From: Tenodera sinensis
Taxonomy: Eukaryota > Arthropoda > Insecta > Mantodea > Mantidae
Reading direction: 5' to 3'
DNA length: 64,000 bases
Assembly (NCBI GenBank): GCA_030765045.1
Contig: CM060974.1
Coordinates: 48,278,839 to 48,342,838 of the forward strand
Shown: piece after piece, positions 32,609 through 46,196 of the stretch
Layout: each line of letters begins with the position of its first letter
Numbering within the stretch: position 1 is the first letter of the stretch
Notes under the pieces: generated by a model
The model's input: the letters and a program-made list of their open reading frames with translations, nothing else
Told to the model about the DNA's origin: nothing
Database searches by the model: none
Translations under genes and position numbers: made by a program

Positions 32609-35600
32609 ATGACTATCCTACAATGGAACGTACGTGGCATTCGAACTCAAAGGCCAAAACTTGAGCTCTTGCTCAAAGAAAACGAACATCTGGTCGCATG
32701 TTTGCAAGAGACTAAGCTGCGTCCTCGAGACGCTTTCCATCTAAGGCGATACACCCAAGTACCGTGTGATGTTATACCAGAAGAGGGTGTTCCGGCACAT
32801 GGCGGCGCTATGATATTTGTGAGAGATGACATATATATGCAATCTGTACCAATACAGTCTGATATCCAATCAGTTGCAATAAGGATTATACTGCCAGACA
32901 TCCATTTCACCATCTGTAATATATATTTGCCTCCGTCCCATGACTTCTCGCACATTGATTTAGAAGATCTAGTTTCCCAGTTGCCAACATCGTTTCTGTT
33001 GGTGGGAGACTTCAATGCGCACCACCCACTTTGGGGTTCAAGTCGCGCTTGTGCGAGAGGTACGATCATTGCCGATTTCCTCGACAGTCACAACCTAGCT
33101 CTCCTCAACACTGGAGAGCCTACATTCATTTCTGACTCTCACAGCACCTTCTCACACCTCGATCTTGCAGTTTGTTCACCTCAGTTGGCAGTCTCCTTAC
33201 AATGGAATGTCATCTCTGATTTACACTCTAGTGACCACTTCCCATGTCTTATTAGTCTCTTGACACAACATACATTTTCCACTCGTATGCCCAGATGGCG
33301 TTTGGACCATGCCAACTGGAACCTTTACACCCAGCTGGCTGTCTTTACCTACAAAGAGCATGACTCAGTGAATAATTTGGCGCAGCATCTCACGGAGACG
33401 ATTCTCTCTGCTGCTGAACAATCGATTCCGCGGTCGACTACACACCCCCGTCGATTTCCCGTCCCCTGGTGGACGGAAGAATGTCGGAATGCCATTCGTG
33501 CTCGAAGGCGTGCACTTAGGGTTTTCCAACGTCACCCTACTTTGGAAAATCTAATCGAATACAAGAAAAGGCGCGCCAGGTCCAGACAAGTCATTAAGGA
33601 TAGCAAAAAGTCATCATGGAGCAAATTTGTAGCTTCATTTAATCGACACACACCTTCCTCGGTTGTGTGGGATAGATTAAGGCGTGTTGCAGCTAAAACG
33701 ACCCAAATACCAATAGCGGGACAAAAAACAGCCACAGGAGCTGTTGTTGATTCATTTGAAGTGGCCAATACCTTTGGCAGTGCTTTCGCACAAGTGTCTA
33801 GCTCGGAAAACTACTCCCCTGAGTTCCTTGTAATTAAAACTCAGGTGGAATCTCAAGCCTTCTCGTTTCGTTCTAGAAACGTAGAAGATTACAATCGCCT
33901 TTTCACCATGGCACAGCTGGAGCATTCCCTGAAATCTTCGCGATGTTCAGCACCAGGACCGGACGGTATTCATGTACAAATGTTACAACGGCTATCTCCT
34001 GAAGGTGAGGCATTCGTGCTCGAGGTCTATAATCGTGTTTCGGTTGACAGTATACTCCCAGAAAATTGGCGGAAGGCCACCGTTATTCCCATCTTGAAGG
34101 CTGGAAAGGACCGTCATCTTCCCTCCAGCTATCGTCCTATTTCCCTCACCAGTTGCGTTTGCAAGATGATGGAACGCATGATCAATGGACGATTGGTATG
34201 GTGGTTAGAAAGTCGTAACCTATTGACTAATATCCAGTGTGGTTTTCGACGACGCCGTTCAACTGTTGACCATCTTGTGTCAATATCGACACAGATAATG
34301 GACGGCTTTATAAAGAACTGTGAAACCGTTGGCATATTTTTCGATCTTGAGAAGGCTTATGATACGTGCTGGCGAGCAGGGATTCTACGTTCCCTGTATG
34401 CCTGGAACATACGTGGACGCCTACCACTTTTCATTCAGGAGTTTATGAAGGACCGCTTTTTCCGAGTAAGGGTCGGCTCGGTTTTTTCTAATTCTTTTGT
34501 TCAGGAGGAGGGAGTACCTCAAGGTTTGGTGCTAAGTGTCACGCTCTTTGCTATAGCAATTAACTCCATCTGGAAATGTGTTCCCCCTGGAGTTTCGTCA
34601 TGCCTATTCGTAGACGACTTCGCTGTTTATTGCACTTCTCAGCACACGGCGTTCTTACAACGGCGCCTGCAGCAATGTTTGGACAACCTTAGAGAATGGA
34701 GCGTGAAAAACGGCTTCCGTTTCTCAACTGAGAAGACAATCTGCGTTAATTTCTGGCACCGTAGGAGACGATTACCACCTTCGCTCCGATTTGGTCCAGA
34801 TGAACTTCCCTTCGCAGAGGAGACGCGCTTCCTGGGTTTGATCTTGGACAGGAAACTTAGTTGGTCGTCGCATATTGCACAGCTAAGAGCGAGATGTGAC
34901 CGTTCCCTAAATATTATACGAGTACTGAATGGAAAATCGTGGGGAGCGGATCGAACAATTTTGTTGCGAATATATCGAGCATTGGTCCGATCCAAGCTAG
35001 ACTATGGGTGTATTGTTTATTCGTCAGCACGACCATCTGTGCTGAGAAGATTAGACGTGGTCCATAATAGGGGCATCCGCATTGCAACAGGAGCTTTTCC
35101 AACAAGCCCAGTGGTGAGCCTTTACGCCGAGTCCGCAGAACCTCCTCTGCAATATCGGCGTGAGATTCTCTTGGCAAATTATGGTTGTGCGCTTACATGT
35201 ATGCCTAAGCACCCAACGTTTGCTTCTTTTTTCACCACTACGCTAAGCGAACGATATAGAAATAGCTCCCTTAGTCTAAAGCCTGCGGGGTTCCGTTTCC
35301 AAGAGCTCCTAGTGAAGCTTGGAGTGGAACTGCCTGTGATGTTGGCCAAGGGCGAGAGACTTTACCCCCCTTGGCTATCTGGTACGCCCCATGTAGATCT
35401 TGGGATGACCGTACACCAGAAGTCCACGATGCCTGTTTCAAGTATCCGCACGTGTTTCTTAGAATTTTTGTCAGGCTACTCTGACCGTCGATATATTTAC
35501 ACCGATGGATCAAAGAACACCAACGGAGTTGGATGTGCTTATGTTTATGGAACCGAACCATTTACATTCGGTTTTCCAAATAGCACTTCCATTTTTACTG

Positions 35601-36298
35601 CAGAGCTTTATGCAATTTATCGAGCCGTTTTGTATGTTCGCTGTCGTAAATTAGGTGACTGCCTGATTTTGAGCGATTCCCTTAGTGCACTGCAGAGCAT
35701 TTGTCAGTTGTACAACCCCCACCCTATTGTACAACGTATCCAGGATGCCCTCCATGTTTTACACGCTTCTGGGGTTGACGTGGTGTGTGCATGGATTCCT
35801 GGTCACGTAGGTTTGCCTGGGAATGAAATGGCAGATTTAGCAGCAAAGACGGGAACTACAGAACCTAGTATTATCATCTCACGTGTTACTTCGGAAGACT
35901 TCAGGCTTGAAGTGCGGAGAGCGGTGCTGTCGTCCTGGCACGACGAGTGGTCAGCTCTCTGCGGTAATAAGCTTAGAGAAGTGAAAGAACTTCCGATAAA
36001 ATGGGTAACTTCCTCTCGCACATCTCGTCGCGAGGAGGTTAGTTTGGCTCGATTAAGAATAGGGCACTGCAATTTTTCGCACGGTTACCTATTTAAAAGG
36101 GACCCTGCGCCTCTATGTCCGCTGTGTGACAACGTTTTGTCGGTTCGCCACGTGCTGCTGGAGTGTTGCTCTCTAGCGCACCTTAGGTATTCTCTGCAGC
36201 TGCCTGCCAGACTTGCAGAGGTCCTAGCGGACGACAAAACAGCGGTTGATAGAGTTTTTAATTTTTTAGCGGAGTGCAATATAAATTTGAGGATTTAA
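32609..36298 (+). CDS. LINE ORF2: endonuclease, reverse transcriptase and RNase H (1,229 residues, intact)
   Basis: Polyprotein for target-primed reverse transcription. The N-terminal APE-type endonuclease shows NVRGI, QETKLRP, GDFNAHHPLWGS and SDHFPCL. The reverse transcriptase shows GPDGIH, SSYRPISLTS, CGFRRRRSTVDHL, FFDLEKAYD and EEGVPQG, with the catalytic box FVDD at residues 667-670 (a variant of YADD). RNase H follows with the acidic triad in TDGS (D966), TAELYAIY (E999) and SDSLSALQS (D1023), plus PGHVGLPGNEMAD. The C-terminal knuckle is CPLCDNVLSVRHVLLEC (C-x2-C-x7-H-x4-C). A downstream RNase H and APE endonuclease place it in the I superfamily (I/Nimb-like); the exact clade needs a tree. 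No internal stop over 3.7 kb. Confidence 0.95.
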   Translation: MTILQWNVRGIRTQRPKLELLLKENEHLVACLQETKLRPRDAFHLRRYTQVPCDVIPEEGVPAHGGAMIFVRDDIYMQSVPIQSDIQSVAIRIILPDIHFTICNIYLPPSHDFSHIDLEDLVSQLPTSFLLVGDFNAHHPLWGSSRACARGTIIADFLDSHNLALLNTGEPTFISDSHSTFSHLDLAVCSPQLAVSLQWNVISDLHSSDHFPCLISLLTQHTFSTRMPRWRLDHANWNLYTQLAVFTYKEHDSVNNLAQHLTETILSAAEQSIPRSTTHPRRFPVPWWTEECRNAIRARRRALRVFQRHPTLENLIEYKKRRARSRQVIKDSKKSSWSKFVASFNRHTPSSVVWDRLRRVAAKTTQIPIAGQKTATGAVVDSFEVANTFGSAFAQVSSSENYSPEFLVIKTQVESQAFSFRSRNVEDYNRLFTMAQLEHSLKSSRCSAPGPDGIHVQMLQRLSPEGEAFVLEVYNRVSVDSILPENWRKATVIPILKAGKDRHLPSSYRPISLTSCVCKMMERMINGRLVWWLESRNLLTNIQCGFRRRRSTVDHLVSISTQIMDGFIKNCETVGIFFDLEKAYDTCWRAGILRSLYAWNIRGRLPLFIQEFMKDRFFRVRVGSVFSNSFVQEEGVPQGLVLSVTLFAIAINSIWKCVPPGVSSCLFVDDFAVYCTSQHTAFLQRRLQQCLDNLREWSVKNGFRFSTEKTICVNFWHRRRRLPPSLRFGPDELPFAEETRFLGLILDRKLSWSSHIAQLRARCDRSLNIIRVLNGKSWGADRTILLRIYRALVRSKLDYGCIVYSSARPSVLRRLDVVHNRGIRIATGAFPTSPVVSLYAESAEPPLQYRREILLANYGCALTCMPKHPTFASFFTTTLSERYRNSSLSLKPAGFRFQELLVKLGVELPVMLAKGERLYPPWLSGTPHVDLGMTVHQKSTMPVSSIRTCFLEFLSGYSDRRYIYTDGSKNTNGVGCAYVYGTEPFTFGFPNSTSIFTAELYAIYRAVLYVRCRKLGDCLILSDSLSALQSICQLYNPHPIVQRIQDALHVLHASGVDVVCAWIPGHVGLPGNEMADLAAKTGTTEPSIIISRVTSEDFRLEVRRAVLSSWHDEWSALCGNKLREVKELPIKWVTSSRTSRREEVSLARLRIGHCNFSHGYLFKRDPAPLCPLCDNVLSVRHVLLECCSLAHLRYSLQLPARLAEVLADDKTAVDRVFNFLAECNINLRI

Positions 36299-36516
36299 AT
36301 TTTTTAATCATCTTGTTCTGATTTTGGACATATTTATCACCTTGTTTCATATCTGGCTATTGCCACTGATTTTTACCTTTGTAAACTTTTCTTGTTGCTA
36401 GTATTTTTATTTTTTGAGTGAAAGTTATATCTGGCTATTGCCATGAGTCTGTTAAGGGCGCTGATGACCTAGAAGTTGAGCGGCCTTAAACGAAATCCAA
36501 ATTCAACGCTTTTTGT

Positions 36517-36718
36517 ATACGCAATATTCTTTTGTTAATAACTGCGTTACGTATTTCATAATTCGATTGTGAAGTTGTAGTTTGCTTACCCTATCTTTTG
36601 ATATGCTACCAAAAAGAGAGAAAAATGACTACTCAGGTTAATGTAGAAGAAGATGAAGAACAAGAACAACATAAGAAATCTCCACACACACCCTTGCAAA
36701 TAAAAGGAAATAGAAAAC
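36517..36718. other. Host flank, nothing recognised
   Basis: Short AT-rich stretch between two LINEs. Confidence 0.5.
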
Positions 36719-39518
36719 TAATAATGAGTGAGTAGTGGGGCCCGTCAACAACTAGGTCATAGGGCCCGAAGTCCAAAATAAAAACAAGCAAAGAAATAAA
36801 ACCTCACCCCTTTAAAGCTAAAAAGTAAACGTTAAAATACCCAAAGATGAACGTTAAAACCACTAAAAAAAGAGCTAAAACACGTAAAAAAAAAGAAGGA
36901 AAATTAAAACCCGTAAAAACTTATTTTACTAAAACGTAAGCTGGTTACACTGCTAAAAAGGCAAAAACACAAGTAAAAGTTCCTAAAAGTCTATATCCGC
37001 CAATATAAAAGAAACCTTACACCTAATTACCAAATTCCATAAGGGAAACAAACCGTAGTACTGTATTTACAGCCACTGGGTCGTTGCCTAACATGGAGCA
37101 CAGTGTAACACCCAGTCCAAGACACTGGTGCTCACGAGCGTACCACGGACAATCGATAAGGACATGCGCGACGGAAAGGGGAACTGTGCATGTCGCACAG
37201 ACAGGCTCCGGATCACCGTGCAAAAGGTGTGCATGCCTGGCTCAAGTGTGGCATTTCCTCAGGCATGTTAAAATCACCTCCTCACGCCTGGAAACCCTGC
37301 AAGATGTTTGCCAGGATTGTACCGTGTCCTTGATTGTCCGTAACTGAGTGACAGCTAACGCTTCCCAAGACTCCTGCCAGACAGCATGTACTCGTAGATG
37401 GCGATGCAAGTTCTTCTACGCATCTACCGGGTGTTAATGAACTACACCGAAATAATTTCGTTGATTGTACACGTGACTAATATAAGCAAGTTGAGATAGT
37501 AAATGCATGGTCTGCGGCTTAACATAACGCAGTTAATTGTGTTAAACCTAATTGGCATTAGATGCTGATAAGTTGGTGTTTAAACAAGGTGGGTGAGATT
37601 ATTGCGTTAGAATGTCTTTAAAACTGCTTCCCGAGTATAGAAATATCGAAACTTAATAGCTCGTTATTGGCGTTCTCAAGATTTAATGCCTTAAAGATAT
37701 CTCAAATCTCGAACTAATCACCTGCCAGTGCGACACTGAACAGCGATTAACTACCTTCTTGCATCAATAGCCTACTCTAGTAGTCTTTAAGTAACTGTTC
37801 TGGTGACCCAATCCGTAACGCCGAAAACTGTTGTTCCAGAGGTCATTGGTTCGGTTACTGTCATGGGGTTAATTTTTTTTCTTCGTCATAAATTACAATA
37901 GGCAGTTCCTTTAAACCTGACGTAAAGAATTGCATTTACTTTTCATTTTACGTAACTTCGTTCACCCTTTAAACCTCCTCCCATTTAGACGTACAGCATG
38001 TGAGAGTTATAAGCGGGATTCAACCTTTGTTAGAAGGAATTATAATTAATTGCACTCACAAGGTGAAATTACTCTGTGAAATGCATTGTACAAGAATTAA
38101 AACCTTAGACAAAATATTAAAACAAAAACAACCAATTAAAGAAAACGAAAATGAAAAAAAAAAAAAAAAAAAAAAAAAGACAAAGTGAAGGAGCGAACTC
38201 GTTTGCCTTCCACTTGAAAGATGTCATAACCATTGCGCCAGAGGGAGTGCTCTAACCGTCTCTTCGTTTTCGTGTGTTGAGCACTCAAGTGGTATCATCA
38301 TTAACAGTGGCGTACTGGCACTTTAGAAACGTATAGCTGTAACTTCCACATTTGAACCAACAGGCCATAAGTCTCCTGTCCCAAATTACTTATTTCAGAG
38401 ATCTCCACTTGCTCTGAAAATATTTCGGTGTAGTTCATTAACACCCTCTATATAAGGGAGCGTACGTGTGGAATACTCCGGTAGGCGACATGCAGACTTA
38501 GCTGCTGCATCCGCCACTTCGTTGCCGGGAATACCCACATCGCCTGGGCACCAGAATAAAGCGAACTGATATCCACGAGATAACAAATGCGATAAGTGTC
38601 TGTATGTTAAGAATTAATACCGAGTTGAACCGAATTTTTGCAGCGCCTGAAGAGCGCTCAGAGAGTCACAACATAAAATAAAAGGTTCAGGTACTGACCG
38701 GGAGATAAAAAGTAAGAAATAAAAGATGGCAAATAGCTCGGCGGTAAAAACTGAACTAGCGTCTGAAAGTCGGTATGTGTGAACGTCACCGTTGTATATA
38801 AATTCGGAACCCGTCGTACTACTCAACTGGGAGCCGTCGGTGAATACCGGAGTATAAGTCTGGTATCGGCCCAGAACTGCGGTGAAGAGTTGACGAAACA
38901 CCGAAGGGGGGGGGGGGTAGCTATCTTTGCACAGCTCGACAGCTACAGGTCAAAGCGTGCACGCTGGAGTTGCTAGGGAGGACAGTGGCCAAGTGAATGC
39001 CGCTCTACAACTGGAAGTCGGAGGGCGTTTGCGTTAAGCAGTTCTCGAAACCTGATGCCACTTGGACGGGAGATTGCTTTATTACGCATATAACGGTGCG
39101 CGAGGACTGGACGCACTACAGGTGAAAATGAAGGATGACCTGGATGAGCGGCCAACCTGGCCACGTAGGAACAAAGTAACAACGATCGTCGAACAAACAG
39201 TGGAGGTTCGCCAGAATCAGTATACAGACAATCAACCCTGGTGGTGCGGAAAGCCCCAGTAGCGAGACGGATACCAGTGTGATGAAATGTGTCTAAAAGG
39301 CGGAGTTTAGAGGCGGATGCGGAGCCATAGATGAAACTGCCGTAGTCTAATTTGAATCGGACCAGTGAGCGACTCAAACTCAACATTACCGTGTGATCAC
39401 CACCCCAAGATGCCCCAGATAGAACCCTAAGTACCCAAAGCGAACGACCGCTGGAAGCACGAACATGATGAATATGGTGCTCCCATGTGAGGTGTAGGAC
39501 CAAGAACTTCAGGTGCGG
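36719..39518 (-). pseudogene. Second I-type LINE, decayed, 5'-truncated and split
   Basis: Minus strand. 39503-38973 encodes the RT thumb (HLTWEHHIHHVRA, VRFKLDYGSFIYGSASAS, GIRLATGAFRTTRV). 38901-38614 holds most of RNase H (VFTDGS, FTAELFAIF, CDSLSALQAL). 38586-38395 has PGDVGIPGNEVADAAAKSA. After a gap at 37460-38390 the C-terminal part appears at 37400-37023 with WQESWEA, SRREEVILTCLR and a knuckle CATCTVPLSVAHVLIDC. The 3' end (GCCCTATGACCTAGTTGTTG with GGGCCC) is at about 36720-36785. It differs clearly from the full-length LINE, has frameshifts and a G-run at 38905-38917, and lacks the catalytic RT core. Confidence 0.85.
37429..38446. repeat. Inverted repeat bracketing the gap in the decayed LINE
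   Basis: 37429-37453 (GGGTGTTAATGAACTACACC onward) is the exact reverse complement of 38422-38446, with similarity extending a few bases further. The right arm is part of the LINE reading frame (GVNELHRNIF). The intervening ~960 bases hold an A-run (38155-38179) and no gene. They could be a TIR element or an inversion-type rearrangement. Confidence 0.75.
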
Positions 39519-40914
<1,396 letters not shown>

Positions 40915-43900
40915 ATCAACTTTGGTCCACTTTTGTTTGACCTCCCACCTGATACCTTCCTGTACACAGTCTGATGGATAACCTACGCGCGGTTTGTAGG
41001 AGGATGGGGAGACGCAAGAGGTGACTGGGTAACCGCGTAAGTCCCAGCCCCCGGTTATCATGTAGGATATGTGTGCGTATCCACTGTTAAAGGTCAGTCC
41101 CGGGGAGGGGCCATTGCATGAGCTGATGCACTCCTAAAGGTGACTGGATCCCTCTGTCTGGACATTGGGAGGTGAGACCCTAGGGTGAGCAAGGTGCAGG
41201 CCAGGACTCTCACCTAAGCCGGGGTGGAGCGTAGGAAGTGAGCATGCCATCGGAGACATTAGCCATGGTGGAGGATATAATCGCCATGAGTTCCTTTAAA
41301 GCTCAAAAAACCAAACATGCCAAAGTTAGTGAAAAGGAAGTAGCAGAGTTGAGTGGTCCTCGCTACTTAGTTATAACAAGAAATGAGGAAGGTAAAACAT
41401 TTAGGTCGGTGAATCCTTTAGTGGTACAGAAGGGTCTCGATAAGATAGCTGGCCCAGTGAAGAACTGAACAAGATCTCGGAACGGCACGATGCTGGTTGA
41501 ATACATTTCAGCAGCACAGGCGGCTACTATTTTAAAAGCCAACATGTTAGCCAGCTATCCGATGCGTGTAGAGATGCACAGGACGCTGAATTCCTCTCGC
41601 GGTGTTGTGAACACACGCGCATTGGACGATATGTCCAATGATGAAATTAAGGAGAACCTAGCAGATCAAGGTGAGATATCTGTTTATCGGGTTCAGAGTA
41701 AAGATGCAAGCGAATATCTCCCTACCCGTACCCTTTTCCTTACCTTTAATCGGGTAGGTATCCCGCAAAGGATAAAGGCTGGGTACGAGGCCATTGAAGT
41801 AAGACCTTATATTCCGAACCCGCTTAGATGTTACAAATGCCAGTCATACAAGTGACACGTGCAGTGATGGAGCTACCTCCATGAACTGTGGAGGCACCGC
41901 TCATGACGATGACTGTGCATAACCTCCCAGTTGCATTAACTGCAGGGGAGAATATCCAGCAAACCCTCGAGAATACCCCCTATATACGGAGGAAAGAGCT
42001 ATCCAGGAGATCCGGCTTAGATAGGTGTCCTTCTCAGAAGCCCGGAAACTCTTACGTTTGCGCCAGCACGCTATCCCGATCTGCGGTACCTATTGCTTGG
42101 TTGCAGCTAAACCAGTACCACGTCGGGAAATCGCAACTCAAAGTAGTGATATATAGGGGGCAACAATTTCAGACAAAATTTTCGTAGCTAAGTCACATCC
42201 AAAGCGTTTGACATCACCTAAGTGCGTTACAGCATCTACAAGCACCGCAGTTCAATCCAGCAGATCAGGAAGGTCGCCCACAAAGAAATCGACCTCGACT
42301 AGTCAATAGTATACGATGCTTCACCGATTAAGTTTAAGACCGAGTATCAAAGATCCGATTTCCTGAAAGAGAGCAAGGTTTCTCCCAAGACATCGAAGGG
42401 AAAGAAAAGTCCAAAGTCATCTCCTACGAGATTCTCTTTAGAGGAGTCCTCTGGGATCGCTACAGACCAGCGAATGTCATCTTCGCCGGTCTCCGTGTCC
42501 AATCAGTTCGAAACTCTGAAACCAAAATTCACTATGGGAACACGGACGTCTTCGGCAGAGGATATGGATCTAAAAGAATCTGCCCATCCTGGGAGACCGC
42601 CGGTGGAAAAGAGGCGCGAAAAAGCCTCAGATAAAAATGTAAACCCGAGATAGAAGTAAAGGGCAAAATGTATTCGACAACCGCCTATTCCAAAGTAATG
42701 AGGAGTTACTTTGGAATACCTGTCCCATGCACAATGCAATATGACTATCCTACAATGGATCATACGTGGTATTAGAACTCAACGGCCAGAAGGTGAGCTT
42801 TTGCTCAAAGAAAACTAACCTCTGGTCACATGTTTGCAAGAGATTAAGCTGCCTCCTCAAGACGCTTTCCATCTAAGACGATACACCCCAGTACGTGTAA
42901 TGTTACACCAGAAGAGGGTGTTACGGCACATGGCGGCGCTATGATACTTGTGAGAGATGACATATTTATGCAATCTGTACAAATGCGGTCTGACATTCAA
43001 TCAGTTGCAATAAGGATTCTAATGCCAGACATCCATTTCACCATTTGTAATGTATATTTGCGTCCGTCCCGTGACTTCCCGCACATAGATTTAGAAGAGC
43101 TACTTTCCCAGTTGCCAACACCGTTTCTGTTGGAGGGAGACTTCAATGACCAGCAGCCACTTTGGGGCTCGAGTCGCGCTTGTGCGAGAGGCAATTTCCT
43201 CGCTAATTTTCTGGACATTTACAACCTGGTTCTCCTCAACACTTGAGAGCCTACATTCATTTCGGACTCTTACAATAGTTTTTCGCACCTTGATCTTGCT
43301 GTTTGATAACCTCAGTTGGCAGTCTCCTTACAATGGAATGTCATCTCCGATTTACACTCTAGTGACCACTTCCCATGCCTTATTAGTCTCTTGACGCAAG
43401 ATACATGTTCCACACGCATGCCCAGATGGCGTTTGGACCATGCCAACTGGAACCTTCACACCCAGTTGGCTGTCTTTGCGTACAACGAGCACGACCCAGT
43501 GAATGATTTGGCGCAGAATCTCACGGAGACAATTCTCTCTGCTGCTGAACAATCAATTCCGCGGTCGACTACACACCCCCGTCGATTTCCTGTCCCCTGG
43601 TGGACGGAAGAATGTCGAAATGCCATTCGTGCTCGAAGGCGTGCTCTTAGGATTTTCCAACGTCACCCTACCTTGGATAACCTAATCGAATACAAGACAA
43701 TGCGCGTCAGGTCCAGACAAGTCATTAAGAATAGCAAAAAGTCATCTTGCAGAAAATTTGTAGCTTCATTTAACCGACACACACCTTCCTCGGTTGTGTG
43801 GGACAGGTTAAGGCGTGTTGCAGCTAAAACGACCCATACGCCAATTGTGGGACTAAAAGCCGCCACAGGAGCTGTTTATTCATTTGAAGCGGCCAATACG

Positions 43901-46196
43901 TTTGGCAGTGCTTTCGCTCAAGTGTCTAGCTCGGAAAACTACTCCCCTGAGTTCCCTCCAACTAAAACTCAGGTGGAATCTCAAGGCTTCACGTTTCGGT
44001 CTAAAAACATAGAAGATTGCAATCGCCTTTTCACCATGGCGAAGCTAGAACATTTTCTTAAATCTTCGCGATTATCAGCACCAGGACCGGACGGTATTCA
44101 TGTACACATGTTACAACAGCTCTCTCCTGAAGGTAAGGCATTCCTGCTCGAGGTCTATAATTGTGTTTGGGTTGGCAGTATACTCCCAGAAAATTGGCGG
44201 AAGGCCACTGTTATTCCCATCTTAAAGACTGCAAAGGACCGTGATCTTCCCTGAAGCTATCGTCCTATTTTCCTCACCAGTTGCGTTTGCAAGGTGATGG
44301 AAAGCATGATCAATTGACGATTGTATGGTGGTTAGAAAGTCGTAACCTGCTGACTAACATCCAGTGTGGTTTTCAACGAAGCCGTTCAACTGTTGACCAT
44401 CTTGTGTCAATATCGACACATATAAAGGACGGCTTTATGAAGAACTGTCAAACCGTCGGCATATTTTTCGATCTTCGGAAGGCTTATGATACGTGCTGGT
44501 GGGCAGGGATTTACTTCCCTTCGCAGAAGAGACGCGCTTCCTGGGTTTGATCTTGGACAGGAAACTTAGTTGGTCGGCGCATATTGCACAGCTAAGAGCA
44601 CGATGTGACCGTTTCCTAAATATCATGCGAGTACTGAATGGCAAATCGTGGGGAGCGGATCAGACAATTTTGTTGCGAATGTATTGCGCACTCATCCGAT
44701 CCAAGCTAGACTATGGGTGTATTGTTTATTCGTCAGCACGACCATCTGTGCTGAGAAGATTAGACGCGATCCAGAATAGGGGCATCCGCATTGCAACTGG
44801 AGCTTTTCCAACAAGCCCAGTGGTGAGCCTTTACGCCGAGTCCGCAGAACCTCTTCTGCAATAGCGGCGTGAGATTCTCTTGGCAAATTATGGTTGTGCG
44901 CTTAGATGTATGCCTAAGCACCCAACGTTCGCTTGTTTTTTTCACCACCACGCAAAGAGAAAGGTATAGGAACCCTTAGTCCTAAGCCTGCGGGGTTTCG
45001 TTTCCAAGACCTTGTAGTGAAGCTTGGAGTGGAACTGCATAGGATGTTTGCCAAGGGCGAGAAGCTTTACCCCCCTTGGCTATCTGGCACGCCCCTTGGG
45101 ATGACCGTACACCGATGCCTATTTCAAGTATCCGCACGTGTTTTTTTTAGAGTTTTTCTCAGGCTACACTGATCGTTCATGTATTTACACCGATGGGTCA
45201 AAGAGCACCAAACGGTGTTGGATGTGCTTATGTTTATGGAACCGAACCACATACATTCTCTTTCTCAAATAGCACTTCCATTTTTATTGCAGAGCTTTAT
45301 GCAATTTATCGAGTCGATTTGTATGTACATCGTCGTAAATTAGGTGGCTACTTGATTTTAAGCGATTCCCTTAATGCACTTCAGAGCCTTTGTGAGTTGC
45401 AACCCCCCCCCCCCCACCCTATTGTACAACGTATCCAGGATGCCCTCCAGCTTCTGGCGTTGATGTGGTGTGTGCATGGATTTCTGGGCACGTAGGTTTG
45501 CCGGGGAATGAAATGGCAGATTTGGCAGCAAAGACGGCAACTACAGAACCCAGTATTACCATCTCCTGTGTTATTTCGGAAGACTTTAGGCTTGAGGTGC
45601 GGAGAGCGGTGCTGTCGTCCTGGCACAAATAGTGGCCAGCTCTCCGCGGTAATTAGCTAAGAGAAATGAAAGAACTTCCGATAAACTGGGCAACTTCCTG
45701 TCGCATGTCTCGCCGCGAGGAGGTTAGTTTGGCTCGATTAAAAATAGGGCACTGCAATTATTCGCATGGTTACCTATTTAAAAGGGACCCTGCCCCTCTA
45801 TGTCCGCGTGTGATAACCTTTTGTCAGTTCGCCACGTGGTGCTACAGTGTTGCTCTCTAGCGCACCATGGGGATTCTCTGCAGCTGCCTGCCAGGCTTGC
45901 AGAGGTCTTAGCGGACGACAAAACAGCAGTTGATAGAGTTTTTAAGTTTTTACCGGAGTGCAATATCAATTTGGATATTTAAAATTTTGGTTGTCTGTTT
46001 ATGCTTTTTGACATATTTATCACCTTGTTTCATATCTGGCTATTGCCATTGTTTTTTAATTTTTGTGTATATTTTTCTTGTTGCTAGTATTTTTATTTTT
46101 GAGTGAAATTTATATCTGGCTATTGCCATGAATCTTTTAAGAGCACTGCTGACCTCGAAGTTGAGGGCCCTTAAACCAAACCAACCAACCAACCTT
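40915..46196 (+). pseudogene. Sister copy of the full-length LINE, decayed
   Basis: Close relative of the element at 30.4-36.5 kb, starting at the point equivalent to 30762 directly after the AAAT array. ORF1 starts at ATG 41244 but stops at TGA 41466. It has further breaks, including loss of a zinc knuckle around 41846. ORF2 pieces are recognisable at 42941-43246 (endonuclease), 43316-44254 (endonuclease end and RT start), 44281-44520, 44493-44864 (RT thumb), 45193-45495 (RNase H) and 45800-45982 (C-terminal knuckle). A deletion at 44513 removes about 430 bases, including the catalytic FVDD segment. The 3' end is GCTGACCTCGAAGTTGAGGG and a CCAACCAACC tail. Confidence 0.92.

Larger units (their letters stand above)
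30435..36516 (+). mobile_element. Full-length I-type non-LTR retrotransposon with 14-bp target-site duplication
   Basis: The direct repeat TCAACGCTTTTTGT occurs at 30435-30448 and 36503-36516, so the element itself is 30449-36502 (6,054 bp). The 5' end begins CCCCTCCGAAGGAGTG and can fold (CCCCTCCG 30449-30456 with CGGAGGGG 30479-30486). A 630-base 5' UTR is followed by ORF1 and ORF2. The 3' UTR ends GCGCTGATGACCTAGAAGTT, then GAGCGGCCTTAAACG, without a poly-A tail; a related copy ends at 46.2 kb in the same way with CCAACCAACC. Target-site length, a complete 5' end and intact ORF2 all point to a young insertion. Confidence 0.92.
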
